DNA of 64,000 nucleotides, from NCBI GenBank assembly GCA_958295665.1, contig OY282558.1, forward strand, positions 328,573,106 through 328,637,105, given 5' to 3'. Position numbers and translations under genes: made by a program. Shown here piece by piece: positions 20,609-31,270 of the stretch; positions within the stretch are counted from its first letter, which is position 1, and every line of letters begins with the position of its first letter. This DNA comes from Tipula vernalis. Lineage: Eukaryota; Arthropoda; Insecta; Diptera; Tipulidae. The notes beneath the pieces are model-generated. The model saw only the letters and a list, made by a program, of their open reading frames with translations, was not told where the DNA came from and searched no databases.

Positions 20609-22747
20609 CCTTCTGTTCGTGTCATACTAAAAATTACATTGGCCGTGTAATGGGGCCATTTTGACCCCATTTTTTTCTTTAGGTTTTGAATTAAAATAAC
20701 TTTTATTTGGTGTAACTTAAGAAATTCATTTATTTATTTGTTACAGTTTTGAAATAAATCAACGATGTTTAACAAAATTCATTCATCTAATCTAAAAATA
20801 AAGAAAGCAATATTGAAATAATTCATTAAATTAAAACATGGAATTTTAAACGTAATAATTATTTTTATAGTGGTAGGACTACGACGTATCGTCAGATCCC
20901 TTATCAATATTTTCGTCCAGGTTTTCGTATTCTACTTCAGTAGATATACAAGAATCACATAGTTGCTTTGAATGGGTCTTACAGACCGCCTTTTGACAAT
21001 AGAAGCAATAAAAGCTAGATTTTTTATCATTTTTCCTAGGGCATAAATGACACCGTTGACGTTGAGCTGCGGAGGTTTTTGTTACTTGAGCATCAATTCG
21101 AATATCTAGCGAATATCCAATTTGTTTTAGAGCCATTTTTATTGATGTCGTCAGATTTTGTGGTGCTTGTAAGCGACTTAAAATGTGGTTTTGTGCCAGT
21201 CCAGAGGCCAAGTTCAGTAAAAACTGTTTCCTTTCCGATTTTTGACGTTTGGCATACAACTGAGCATTAGTAATTCTATGTAAATTATAAGCAGCCACTC
21301 CAGCTACGTCGACCATATTAAAAAATAAGACCATTGGCCATCGATAAGTCTTCCTTTTACAGGTATAAGTTTTTACCAATTTATCTAATGTATCAACGCC
21401 ACCTTTATTTTCATTATAGTCTAGTATCATAGCTGGCTTTCCAGTAGCTTCGTCGATTTTATTTTCATTGTGGAGAGTTGACAGAAGTAGTACATTTCTA
21501 CCAGGCTTGGGGATGTAGCTAACTAATGTTATATTTTCATGAAAAGCAAATTTCGATGAATATTGCTCTCTGTTCTTGGTTTCTGTTGTTCCAGTTAGCT
21601 GTCGCGGCAACTCAGGTTTGTTTGCTCTTATTGTTTCCAGAATTGTGGTGTTCAAACTTAACATCTGTTCAGCGAGCTTACAAGATGTAAAATAGTTATC
21701 CATTATGATGGTACGTCCTTTGTTTACGTATTCGGCAGCCAATCGATGAACTAATGAAAGCGCTAAATTTGTTACTCGGGGATCCTCTGAAGACGTTCGC
21801 CCAATATAGATTTCGCCTTTCAATGGAAATGCGTTGGACGAGTCGCAAATCCAAAATATTTTTATTCCATATTTTCCGGGTTTACTGGGAATGTATTGCC
21901 GGAAAGAACAACGTCCACGAGTGGCTACCAGTTGCTCATCAACGGTTAAATTGCTACCTGGTTTGTAAGGCTTTTTTAAAAAATCAAGAAACATAATCCA
22001 TATATCTCGAAACGCAGCTAATTTATCTGATTTTAATCGTTCTTGCCTTGTGTTGTGATTATCGAATCGCATAAACCGTAAAATTTGTTCTGCCCGTTGT
22101 AGTGACATAACCGCTTTGTAAAATGGGCGACTGTCGGGTTTCCATAGCTCATCCAATCGTTCATCATAATTTTTCCGTGCGCCGGCATAGATTAAAATTA
22201 CGATAAGGGCATATATTTCGTCAGCGTTTGTATCATGCCAAAAACGTGCCCGTTTACTACTTCCAGCAGTTGTTCTACAAAAATCAGTTGCTTTCCTATT
22301 CGTCTCGCGTACAATGATATTTACCATAACCTCCAGGAAAACACGTTTGAAACATTCTACAGTTGACGTCAGCTGTTGTTGATTTGCAGCTGATATACCA
22401 TGTTTTTCTCGGAATATCTGACATCTTGGAATTTTTATATTTATTGACCTGTTTGGTTTGTTAGTCCACTTCCATTTTTCAGCAAATTTTTTGTTTTGTG
22501 CAAAATAAACATTTTCGTCAACTACAGGTTCGCTTGAAGCTTCTTCATCCTCATCAACTCTTAAAAGTTCTTCCGCTGCAATCTCATTTTCAAATTGCGG
22601 TATATTCTGTTCAGCGTCATTATTCGATATTTCACTGCCATCGATACGATCATCATTTTCATAATCTGACTCGTCCGATTGCGTAGGCGTTTCAATACTT
22701 TCAAATAATTCATGCAATACACTGCTAGTTTGGCGTTTTCGTGCCAT
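20609..22747. mobile_element. piggyBac-type transposon (left end seen, right end not found)
   Basis: A TTAA at 20605-20608 is followed by ccttctgttcgtgtcat, a plausible left terminus. Slightly inside lies an inverted repeat, 'aatggggcc' and 'gaccccatt'. The transposase fills most of the interval. I searched 22748-23400 for the complementary terminus next to TTAA and did not find it, so the right boundary given is only the end of the gene. Confidence 0.6.
20879..22747 (-). CDS. piggyBac transposase, 622 aa, uninterrupted
   Basis: A cut-and-paste DDD transposase. The start is the ATG at 22747; the first 80 residues are acidic and low in complexity, as is usual. The DDE_Tnp_1_7-type core runs from about residue 115 to 495. 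The three expected catalytic aspartates are visible: D270 in LTVDEQL, D350 in IIMDNYFTS and D452 in ENKGGVDTLDKL; RKTYRWPM follows as in other family members. The C-terminus has the cysteine-rich finger (C566, C569, C581, C584, C589, H592, C597, C600), which in T. ni piggyBac binds the element ends. The length is normal for the family and there are no stops or frameshifts, so the protein may be functional, either in a live element or as a domesticated gene. Confidence 0.93.
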   Translation of the reverse strand: MARKRQTSSVLHELFESIETPTQSDESDYENDDRIDGSEISNNDAEQNIPQFENEIAAEELLRVDEDEEASSEPVVDENVYFAQNKKFAEKWKWTNKPNRSINIKIPRCQIFREKHGISAANQQQLTSTVECFKRVFLEVMVNIIVRETNRKATDFCRTTAGSSKRARFWHDTNADEIYALIVILIYAGARKNYDERLDELWKPDSRPFYKAVMSLQRAEQILRFMRFDNHNTRQERLKSDKLAAFRDIWIMFLDFLKKPYKPGSNLTVDEQLVATRGRCSFRQYIPSKPGKYGIKIFWICDSSNAFPLKGEIYIGRTSSEDPRVTNLALSLVHRLAAEYVNKGRTIIMDNYFTSCKLAEQMLSLNTTILETIRANKPELPRQLTGTTETKNREQYSSKFAFHENITLVSYIPKPGRNVLLLSTLHNENKIDEATGKPAMILDYNENKGGVDTLDKLVKTYTCKRKTYRWPMVLFFNMVDVAGVAAYNLHRITNAQLYAKRQKSERKQFLLNLASGLAQNHILSRLQAPQNLTTSIKMALKQIGYSLDIRIDAQVTKTSAAQRQRCHLCPRKNDKKSSFYCFYCQKAVCKTHSKQLCDSCISTEVEYENLDENIDKGSDDTS

Positions 22748-23276
22748 CTGTTACAATAAAAATACCAGGGAATCAAAAAATTACACAATAATAAGTATAA
22801 AACTCGTCCTTACCGTTATATATTTTAATTTTGTATTACATAAAAGAAAAACCTAACACTAGATTTTATTATATTGCAATATCACAATAGAAACGTTGAG
22901 AATGAATACCTATATGTGCTAAAATCCCCATTCGTTTGTTGAGAATCAACTAACAGTCCTACGCGCAAGCGCTCTATTATAACCTACAGTTATACAGTAA
23001 ATGAAATAAATACAAAAGGAAACACAAAAACGAAATGTATAGTATGAAAAAATTGTATACAGTAAATACCACGAATCGTATAGTTTGAAAAATTAAATAT
23101 ATTGACGACTCATCTAGCAAAATGTATTGAGTCATTCCTGGGGTCAGGTTATGGTATAATATAATCAGTCGCCACCAAACCAATTTTTTTTTAATCATTT
23201 CAAAATTTAAAAACTGTCTTGTTTTTCTATGTCGAAATTTTCTGGTTTTTCAATCAAAATTAGTCGTTTTCTACCT
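22748..23276. other. Non-coding stretch upstream of the piggyBac gene
   Basis: Should contain the promoter and right terminus of the piggyBac element if they survive, but I could not identify either. Confidence 0.4.
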
Positions 23277-23426
23277 GGGCCCGAATTCCGGATCAATGAT
23301 AAATGAGAATGAGAAATGACTTTATGTTTTATTTCGCCTACTCTAAATAAAAATGCAACCGATTAGTTGAAATAAAAAATCAAGTCATTTCTCATTATCA
23401 TTTGTCACTGATCCGGAATTGAGGCC
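23277..23426. mobile_element. Small inverted-repeat element (MITE), about 150 bp
   Basis: The left end 'ggaattc'-like tract (gggcccgaattccggatca, then 'aatgagaaatgactt') is mirrored at the right end (aagtcatttctcattatca, then 'tgatccggaattgaggccc'). The arms pair over about 50 bp with a few mismatches. No target duplication was found, so the superfamily is open. Confidence 0.75.
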
Positions 23427-24570
23427 CTGGTTACCCAAAGTTTGTACGAAAATGTAAAAAAAACTCATCAGAAAAAGGCATAAAATATTTATTTTCAAAA
23501 TGTAAAAAAAATTCTCCCAATCCCATTTCGGGACTGTCATTAATCCTATTTTATCAATTGCATAGAAAAGTAGTTACAAATTTAAAATCACACCATTCTA
23601 GTAACAAAACAGTATCTTTTTGTACAAAATAGTTTGTCTCTTGAATAAATGTAACACAGAATGAACACTAGTTTGACGAAAAATTCAATGAAACGTAGTT
23701 TGCTTACAAGTAAAGAAAATTGTGAACTTTCCTACGAATTTCCAAATAAATGTATCCGGTCGTTTGGGCTTCGTTGCAGAAAAAATTATTTCATTAAAAA
23801 AAAAAAAAAAAAAACTGATATTTTGGTTCTTCATTGACAGACTCTGTTGCATGTCGTTGGGTAACTCGATTACTCGTCCAAAATCGACCTAAGATTAAGA
23901 GACAGACTACACTAGAGCATCTAACCGCGATCAGCTATAATTGCATTGACAGACTAAGGTGAAGATAGTAGCACCACGAATCCGTGGTGTCGGTATTAAT
24001 ACAAATGTCAGTCTTGATTGACTGATTTTTTGATTTTGTTTTTAAATAAATCAAATAAATACAACATAAACATTAAAAAAGTGAAATCTAATTTAAATTC
24101 TATAATCATTAATTACATTTTTTAATTGATTTGACAAATTGTTTATACTTTTAAAATGTCAATGATAGGCCATCTGAATTAAAATAGCACAACTTGTATT
24201 TGTAAATTACTTATAATGGCGCCATTTGAACTATCACTAAGCGGAATAAAAACAGAGAATCTTCAATACACGAGCGAAATTGTAACTCGAGCGAAATTTT
24301 ACAAGTTACTTTGAATAACATAGCCAGATACGTCATGCAAGTGAAGTTAGACCTAAATTGGAACATACAAAAAAAAAATAGGATTAATTTAGCACAAACT
24401 TCACACGCTACTGGGGTGCGATTCTGGCTCAGTGATAAAATGAAATGATAAATTTGATTCGGTGTAAACAAAGCAAATAGCAGAATTTATTGTTTTTCAT
24501 ATTATGCCTACTTTGAAATTTAAATGTTTGAATTTTATCAAGAAGTAAAGCAAAAATAATAGTTATTTAT
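23427..24570. other. Non-coding stretch
   Basis: No gene recognised. A homopolymer of about 20 A lies near 23795-23815, and a short palindrome, accacgaatccgtggt, near 23975. Confidence 0.45.
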
Positions 24571-24576
24571 GGTACT

Positions 24577-24660
24577 AGCGAGCAAAACGAGATATTATCT
24601 ATGAGGGATAAGTTTCCCAGTTCGGGACATTATCCCGAGTGGATAATATCTCTTTGCTCA
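24577..24660. repeat. Imperfect hairpin, about 84 bp
   Basis: 'gagcaaaacgagatattatc' at the left pairs with 'gataatatctctttgctc' at the right. The inner part also pairs partly (gggataa / ttatccc). It lies about 120 bp left of the BEL insertion. Function unknown. Confidence 0.6.
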
Positions 24661-24784
24661 CGAGTGGCATACAACGTTTTATCCACTTTTGTTGAAATAA
24701 ATTTCGTAAATTAATAAGAAATACTTCCATTTTGTGTTTTCACACTGGAGCATTGCATTTTGAAATGTATTTTATCATAGTGAC

Positions 24785-25580
24785 TGTTAAGGACTCACCA
24801 TCACATTTCAATAAGAAAAACACTACATTTAGTTTATATGCACTTTATTTTTGTAAGTTTGTTTTCCAATTTATTTTTGTTTTGTTGTTGGCCAATTGGG
24901 TTTAACCTAAAAAGAAATAATATTAGATAATTAGTTATTATACCTTTTGTATCCATAAATGTTAATATAATAATACTTAGCTTTAAGAATCAAACAATAC
25001 GTTCTCCCTGGATGAGTTTGCTGGAAACTATTAACTCCAAAACTAGTTCACTATAACGATCACTATATATATTTACTTGCACTAAATAAATGAACATACC
25101 AACGTTTAACTGTCATATAAACTGACAGTAGTTGTCAAACTCATGCACGGAAAGCAAAATAAACATTTATAATGTTCTAATTCGAATACGTCCATCTGTG
25201 ATAAAATTAGTTTACTCAGTAGTTGTCAAACTCATGCACGGAAAGCAAAATAAACATTTATAATGTTCTAATTCGAATACGTCCATCTGTGATAAAATTA
25301 GTTTACTAATACCAAATACATAATGCCAACATAATTATGTAAACGTCACGTCATCACAAAAAAAAAGAAAAAAATAATAATAATTTCTGGTTTTGTGTGA
25401 AATTGTCGGTCGCGTTTTGGTTCTTTTTTCTTGTTGGTTTTTGACTCTCGATGGTGGCGAACGTATTTCAAGTCAACACACAAATTAACTCAAAATAAAC
25501 CAATTACAAAGTAGAAACTCGGGTGTTTATTTATTTGTACACAATACAAACTTAATATTTTAATTGCTGCAATATATCCA
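24785..25580 (+). repeat. 5' LTR of the BEL element, 796 bp
   Basis: Begins TGTTAAGGACTC and ends ATATATCCA. It contains two tandem copies of a 91-bp unit (25126-25216 and 25217-25307). Transcription should start within this LTR; I could not fix the TATA box or start site. Confidence 0.95.
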
Positions 25581-25583
25581 AAC

Positions 25584-25600
25584 TGGTCCTTCGAGCCGGA
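25584..25600 (+). promoter_or_regulatory. Primer-binding site, complementary to tRNA-Tyr 3' end
   Basis: tggtccttcgagccgga starts three bases after the LTR. Its complement ends in CCA and agrees with the T-stem and acceptor of insect tRNA-Tyr as I remember it (acceptor starting CCTTCGA). Minus-strand DNA synthesis would be primed here. Confidence 0.75.
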
Positions 25601-25934
25601 TTTGTAAAATCGGCGAACTCATTTGAAATTGCGGTAATTGGAGGTCGTGTACAATAAAACAGCGTGGAGTCACATTTCGACCGGTGTTACAGTAATCTCA
25701 GCTCAACTCAAATAATATACGGTCAGTTATATAACAGTAGCATAATAGTGAAAACCAGCCAATTCAAAGTGTACGTGATATTTTGTGTTGTAAAAAACGA
25801 GCATATTTTTCTGATAGTGGTGCAACATTATCAAACAACGGCAATAGTTAACGGTGCCTCATACCTAACAGTACAAATCTGATTGACCAATTTCGTGTGT
25901 AATCACTAAATTCGTGTACCTACTTGAATTAATC

Positions 25935-28900
25935 ATGGATAAGGAAATTCAAGCGTTAAGGAAGCAAAAGTCATGCGTTAAAGGAAAACTTACCAAAATC
26001 GCTAATTTCGTGAAAGCTGTTACTGGAGAAACAACATTAGCGGAAATTCAATCACGAATAACTTCTTGTCATGCGCTGTTGACACAGTTTAATCACTACG
26101 ATGAAAAAATTATCATGCTGAATCCAGAAGAAGACGGTGATTTAACCTTTGAAGATGACTACCATACGACGGTAGCAATGTTAATGACATGGGCTCGCAA
26201 GAAATCTGTAGCAGAACAAGCTGCTCCAGCGCCAGAAGCAGATAACACACTAAGCCTTAATACCACTCAATTTAACCTCAGTACTGAATCAGATTTGAAG
26301 TTACCCAAGCTCAATATTCCAAAATTTTCGGGTAATTATACTGAGTGGCCTTCATTTTTTGATTTATACTCAAAAACCATTCATGAATCTCGAAGACTAA
26401 GTGCCGCTCAAAAGTTCCAATACTTGAAGAGTTTGCTGGATGGAGAAGCTGCATCACTACTGCGACATCTTTTGGTAACCGAAAACAATTATAAGATTGC
26501 CTTAACCAAATTACAAGATCGTTACGACCGCAAGCGACATATTATAACAGCATTCATCCGTAAATTCATTGACCAACCAAACATCCATCACTCAAACGCA
26601 AACGCTTTAAAGAAATTGATGGATACCTCCGAAGAAGTTGTTCGCGGGTTGGAAGCGTTAGGAAGCTGCGCAGAAGCCAGGGATCCATGGCTAATTTACC
26701 TTCTTCTAGAAAAATTGGACGATAAAACTAGAGCTGCATGGGCAAATTACTCTACGGATTCAGAAGATCCAAAATTTGTTGATTTCATAAAGTTCCTATC
26801 GCGTCGTATTGATGCATTTGAAACTATTACAAGTACGACTAAGCGTTATTCGTCAAGAAACGATGCAAAGGGTCACGTTACAACTCAAAATGAAGAATCG
26901 TCTTTATCTTCGGCTACATTAAGTTACAAGTGTGCGTATTGCTCAAGTCAAGACCATTCAGTGTTACAGTGCGACAAATTTCGAGCGTTGGACACTGACA
27001 AACGTATTCAATTCATTCGAGACGATCATCGTTGTTTTAATTGCTTAAGCAAAAGCCATCAAGTTTCCAGATGTTCCAGTCATCGAAATTGTCAGAAGTG
27101 CAATCGGCGCCATCATACATTATTACACCAAATGCAAACAGCATCACATAGCGTTTCTATAAATGATGAAGTACTTTCTGATAAAGTAGTAACTGATGAA
27201 GACGACGAGTTCAATGGAATAACAGCGGTTTGCAATTCAATCAGTCAATGCTTAGCAGTGTTGCCTACAATATCACTGAAGGTAATTAATTCAACGGGTG
27301 GTGTCTCAACATGCCGAGCTCTCCTGGACTCGGGCTCACAAATAAGCTTGATTACTAACTCATGTGTGCAACGCTTAAACCTCAACAAGGAATATTCCAG
27401 CCTTTCAATTAGTGGAGTGGGACAATCTAACTCAGAAAAGACCAAAGGATTAGTGCGACTCAGTCTAAAAACGGAAAATCAAACCATACTGCAAATGGTG
27501 GCATTCGTATTACCAAGAATCACATGTCGTTTACCAGCGCAATCGTTTGCCGTTGATATGAAACACATTAAAACAGTGCAACTGGCTGATCCACAGTTTA
27601 ACCAGAAATCCGAAGTGGATATCCTAATTGGAGCAGATTTCTTCTTTGAAATTATTCGCGATGGTATCAAACGCATTGAAAATTCGCAACTATACTTGCA
27701 AAATACCATGTTTGGGTGGGTGGTAGCTGGTCGTAAATCGAACCATAAGCTTCAATCAAATGAACGTGTAGCATTGTCTACTTCAATGGATCTAATTCAA
27801 CTAGACACAACTTTGAGGCTATTCTGGGAGGTAGAATCTGTGGGGGATGGTAAAGCAATCCTTTCACCAGAAGAAAAAATGTGTGAGGATCATTTTGCTG
27901 AAAACACGATCAGACACAAAAATGGACGTTTTATCCTGAAGTTACCATTCAGAACAGCAACAACACAAATTGGCAACACGTATAGTATCGCTTTACGTCG
28001 ATTTCATTCATTGGAAAACCGTTTCTCACGAAACTTAGAATTTAAGAAGATGTACTCAGAATTCATGAAAGAATATATTTTCTTGGGCCACATGGTCGAA
28101 ATTACATCACCACAGGTTACAGATCAGTCATATTATTTACCTCACCATGGAGTCCTCAAATCAACGACTGCTGGCAGCAAGTTAAGAGTCGTATTTGACG
28201 GTTCAGCTCAACCCTTTGAAGGCAAATCATTGAACAGTTGTTTAGCAGTTGGACCAACAGTCCAAGCTAGCTTGTTTAGCATTTTATTACGGTTCCGAGA
28301 GAGACGATACGTATTTTCCACAGACGTGGAAAAGATGTATCGCCAGATCCTGATGGCAGAAGTTGATACAGACTTTCAACGGATCATATGGAGAGACGAC
28401 CCATCGAACGAAATTAAACACTACCGATTGCAAACGGTCACTTATGGATTATCTTCAGCACCCTTTTTAGCTACCAGGGCATTGAAGCAGATAGCAATTG
28501 ATGTGGCAGAGCGCTACCCAAAGGTTACTGCCACAATCAATGAATGTGTATATGTGGACGATATAATGACTGGTGCTGATACAATAGAAGAAGCGTCTAC
28601 CATCAGAAATGATCTAAAAGGCATACTTTCTGAATACGGCTTCGAATTGCGAAAATGGAAGAGCAACTGCGAAAAACTACTACAAGATATTCCGCCGGAT
28701 CACTGCGAAGCAAGAGAAAACCAATTTACGATTCAACATCGAGATGACCGGAACACTGTGAAAATATTAGGCTTATGTTGGGATCCTCAAACCGATGAAC
28801 TTACGTTTAACGTTAATTTGCCTCATCATGAGGTGCATTCGAAGCGGACAGCGTTATCAGATGCAAGTCGTTTATTCGATCCAGTTGGATGGGCGGCTCC

Positions 28901-31178
28901 GGTGGTTATAAGAATGAAAATTTTCGTGCAGCAACTATGGATGAAGAATCTTGAGTGGGACGACCCGCTACCAGATAATTTAAAAACCGAGTGGTTGCAA
29001 TTACGGGAAGATTTATTGCTGGCAAATAGCATGTCAATTCCTCGATATTTAACTACGATAAATACTTCGGTAATAGAATTACATGGATTCTGCGATGCAA
29101 GCAAGCTCGCTTACGCAGCTGCTGTGTATTTTAAGATATCTACCGCCGGTGAAACTACGGTGCGGTTAATCACAGCGAAGACCAAGGTGGCTCCTACCAA
29201 ACAGCTGTCAATTCCAAAATTAGAACTGGCTGGGGCATTATTATTGTCTCGACTTCTGAAGAATGTTATGGCGGAAACACGCATTACTATAGCTCAAATA
29301 CATGCGTGGACAGACTCCAAGGATGTCCTTGATTGGCTGAGTGACTATCCAAGTAAATGGCCTACATTTGTCGGTAACCGAACCGCCGAGATATTAACCA
29401 TATTACCACGGTCGTGTTGGAAACACGTACCGTCCGAATTCAACCCAGCGGACTGCGCATCCCGTGGAATGTCACCCAAAACATTGAAGTTGCATACTAT
29501 CTGGTGGCATGGGCCACAATGGTTATCAGGTTCCTCAGACAACTGGCCAGGGCAACCGAATTTATGCAACTCAGCATTGGTATTTCATGTGCAATGTCAG
29601 GTACTTTCAGTGCCTCTAAACAACACTTTGCTAGATGAAGTGATAACAAAGTACAGATCGTTTGAAAAATCACAATACATTTTATGCTATATTACGCGGT
29701 TTATCAGTAATGCAAGGCGGCCAAAGAACGAGAGGATTTTCACATTGATTCCTGAACCAGAGGAAACATTGCGTGTGTTAAATATGATATGTCGCTATGA
29801 ACAACGGAGAGGATTTAGTGAAGAAATTGATGCTCTGCGCAACTGTAAAGGCATACCTAGGAACAGCATTTTGATATCCCTAAACCCGTTCCTAGACGAA
29901 AATCAAGTTTTACGTGTGGGAGGCAGACTCGAGAATAGCGAATGCACATATGATAAGAAACATCCAATAATCATTCATTCCACTTCCACGATTGTCAAAC
30001 CGATTTTATTTGACATTCATCTGCGCTACAAACATGCTGGTCCATCACTACTCGTAAGTATACTGAGACAAACTTTTTGGATACCATCAATTAAAAGCAA
30101 GGCAAAAGGGCTTGTTCGTAACTGTGTAATCTGTCAACGAAACAAGGCATCTCTACGTAGCCAAATAATGGCAAACTTACCTAGTGCACGAGTTATTGCA
30201 GCTAGGCCATTTGTAAACTGTGGCGTGGACTATGCTGGCCCACTAGATTTTCATATCATAAAGGGACGAGGACAACGAACATACCACGGCTATATGTGTA
30301 TATTCGTTTGCTTAACAACAAAGGCGGTGCATATCGAGTTTGCTACTGACCTAACCAGCGAGTGTTTTGTCGCGGCTCTTAAACGCTTTGTGGCACGTCG
30401 CGGTGTGCCACAGAATATGTTCAGCGATAACGGTCGAAACTTTATTGGAGCTGAAGCAAAGCTGAAACAACATTTTCATAAACTAGCTGCTAATTCGGAA
30501 GATGTCCTCAGGTTTTCAACTACGTCCTTTATTAAGTGGCACTTTATCCCACCCCAAGCTCCGCACTTTGGTGGAATATGGGAGTCGGCGGTAAAGGCAA
30601 CGAAGTTTCACCTAAAGAGGGTAATTGGAAACAGCATCCTCACAATGGAGGAAATGGTAACATTGCTGACAGAAGTGGAGGGAATATTGAATAGTAGACC
30701 ACTGTGTACTACAACTGATCCAAATATAGAAATGCTCACACCATCGCACTTCCTGATTGGTCATAGCGGGGTAAAGATACCCGAAAAGGATTTATCCGAA
30801 CACAAATTATCGCATTTAACCCGATGGCAAATGATTCAAAAAATGACTCAACATTTTTGGAACCGGTGGCACCTAGAGTATTTAAGCACTCTTCAAACAA
30901 GAAACAAATGGCGCAATGTTAAAGAACCAGTTCGAGTCAACGACATTGTCATAATTCACGAGAAACACGTTCCATCCTGTAGGTGGCCATTGGGGAGAGT
31001 AATGGAAGTGCATCCTGGACCAGACGGGTATATTCGGGTTGTCACACTCAAAACAGCTGGTGGCATGCTACAACGTCCAATTCACAAGATATGTGTTTTA
31101 CCTGTATCTGACCCTGAACCTGATAATCGATCGATAAACGATCAACCGATCGATTCCAGAAAAATTCGACATCAATAG
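25935..31178 (+). CDS. BEL/Pao gag-pol polyprotein, uninterrupted
   Basis: I take the ATG at 25935 (MDKEIQ) as the start; an in-frame one lies 21 bases upstream. Residue numbers count from that upstream ATG. Gag has a capsid-like region (about 130-300, LPKLNIPKFSGNYTEWPSF) and three zinc-knuckle-like motifs (CAYCSSQDHSVLQC, CFNCLSKSHQVSRC, CQKCNRRHH; about 338-412). The protease active site is LLDSGSQISLI near 468. Reverse transcriptase has FSTDVEKMYRQI and the YVDDIMTG active site near 878. RNase H starts near HGFCDASKLAYAA at 1056. Integrase has an H2C2-type region (HAGPSLL, CVICQRNK, about 1373-1410) and the DDE residues in VDYAGPL, SDNGRNF and WESAVK (about 1436-1555). A BEL-specific C-terminal domain follows. 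No envelope gene is present. The frame is open throughout, so the copy may be competent. Confidence 0.96.
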   Translation: MDKEIQALRKQKSCVKGKLTKIANFVKAVTGETTLAEIQSRITSCHALLTQFNHYDEKIIMLNPEEDGDLTFEDDYHTTVAMLMTWARKKSVAEQAAPAPEADNTLSLNTTQFNLSTESDLKLPKLNIPKFSGNYTEWPSFFDLYSKTIHESRRLSAAQKFQYLKSLLDGEAASLLRHLLVTENNYKIALTKLQDRYDRKRHIITAFIRKFIDQPNIHHSNANALKKLMDTSEEVVRGLEALGSCAEARDPWLIYLLLEKLDDKTRAAWANYSTDSEDPKFVDFIKFLSRRIDAFETITSTTKRYSSRNDAKGHVTTQNEESSLSSATLSYKCAYCSSQDHSVLQCDKFRALDTDKRIQFIRDDHRCFNCLSKSHQVSRCSSHRNCQKCNRRHHTLLHQMQTASHSVSINDEVLSDKVVTDEDDEFNGITAVCNSISQCLAVLPTISLKVINSTGGVSTCRALLDSGSQISLITNSCVQRLNLNKEYSSLSISGVGQSNSEKTKGLVRLSLKTENQTILQMVAFVLPRITCRLPAQSFAVDMKHIKTVQLADPQFNQKSEVDILIGADFFFEIIRDGIKRIENSQLYLQNTMFGWVVAGRKSNHKLQSNERVALSTSMDLIQLDTTLRLFWEVESVGDGKAILSPEEKMCEDHFAENTIRHKNGRFILKLPFRTATTQIGNTYSIALRRFHSLENRFSRNLEFKKMYSEFMKEYIFLGHMVEITSPQVTDQSYYLPHHGVLKSTTAGSKLRVVFDGSAQPFEGKSLNSCLAVGPTVQASLFSILLRFRERRYVFSTDVEKMYRQILMAEVDTDFQRIIWRDDPSNEIKHYRLQTVTYGLSSAPFLATRALKQIAIDVAERYPKVTATINECVYVDDIMTGADTIEEASTIRNDLKGILSEYGFELRKWKSNCEKLLQDIPPDHCEARENQFTIQHRDDRNTVKILGLCWDPQTDELTFNVNLPHHEVHSKRTALSDASRLFDPVGWAAPVVIRMKIFVQQLWMKNLEWDDPLPDNLKTEWLQLREDLLLANSMSIPRYLTTINTSVIELHGFCDASKLAYAAAVYFKISTAGETTVRLITAKTKVAPTKQLSIPKLELAGALLLSRLLKNVMAETRITIAQIHAWTDSKDVLDWLSDYPSKWPTFVGNRTAEILTILPRSCWKHVPSEFNPADCASRGMSPKTLKLHTIWWHGPQWLSGSSDNWPGQPNLCNSALVFHVQCQVLSVPLNNTLLDEVITKYRSFEKSQYILCYITRFISNARRPKNERIFTLIPEPEETLRVLNMICRYEQRRGFSEEIDALRNCKGIPRNSILISLNPFLDENQVLRVGGRLENSECTYDKKHPIIIHSTSTIVKPILFDIHLRYKHAGPSLLVSILRQTFWIPSIKSKAKGLVRNCVICQRNKASLRSQIMANLPSARVIAARPFVNCGVDYAGPLDFHIIKGRGQRTYHGYMCIFVCLTTKAVHIEFATDLTSECFVAALKRFVARRGVPQNMFSDNGRNFIGAEAKLKQHFHKLAANSEDVLRFSTTSFIKWHFIPPQAPHFGGIWESAVKATKFHLKRVIGNSILTMEEMVTLLTEVEGILNSRPLCTTTDPNIEMLTPSHFLIGHSGVKIPEKDLSEHKLSHLTRWQMIQKMTQHFWNRWHLEYLSTLQTRNKWRNVKEPVRVNDIVIIHEKHVPSCRWPLGRVMEVHPGPDGYIRVVTLKTAGGMLQRPIHKICVLPVSDPEPDNRSINDQPIDSRKIRHQ

Positions 31179-31248
31179 TGAGCGATTTACCAAAGAAAAA
31201 ACACATCACAATTAACTAAGTCAAACAGAAGAAAAATTATATTGAACC

Positions 31249-31270
31249 AGGAGGTTCAAGGTGGGGGGAA
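31249..31270 (+). promoter_or_regulatory. Polypurine tract of the BEL element
   Basis: The purine-rich run ending ggtggggggaa lies immediately before the 3' LTR, in the position required for plus-strand priming. Confidence 0.85.

Noticed and set aside
22748..23400. Right terminus of the piggyBac element
   Set aside because: TTAA words occur (about 23090 and 23190) but none is next to a complement of the left end.
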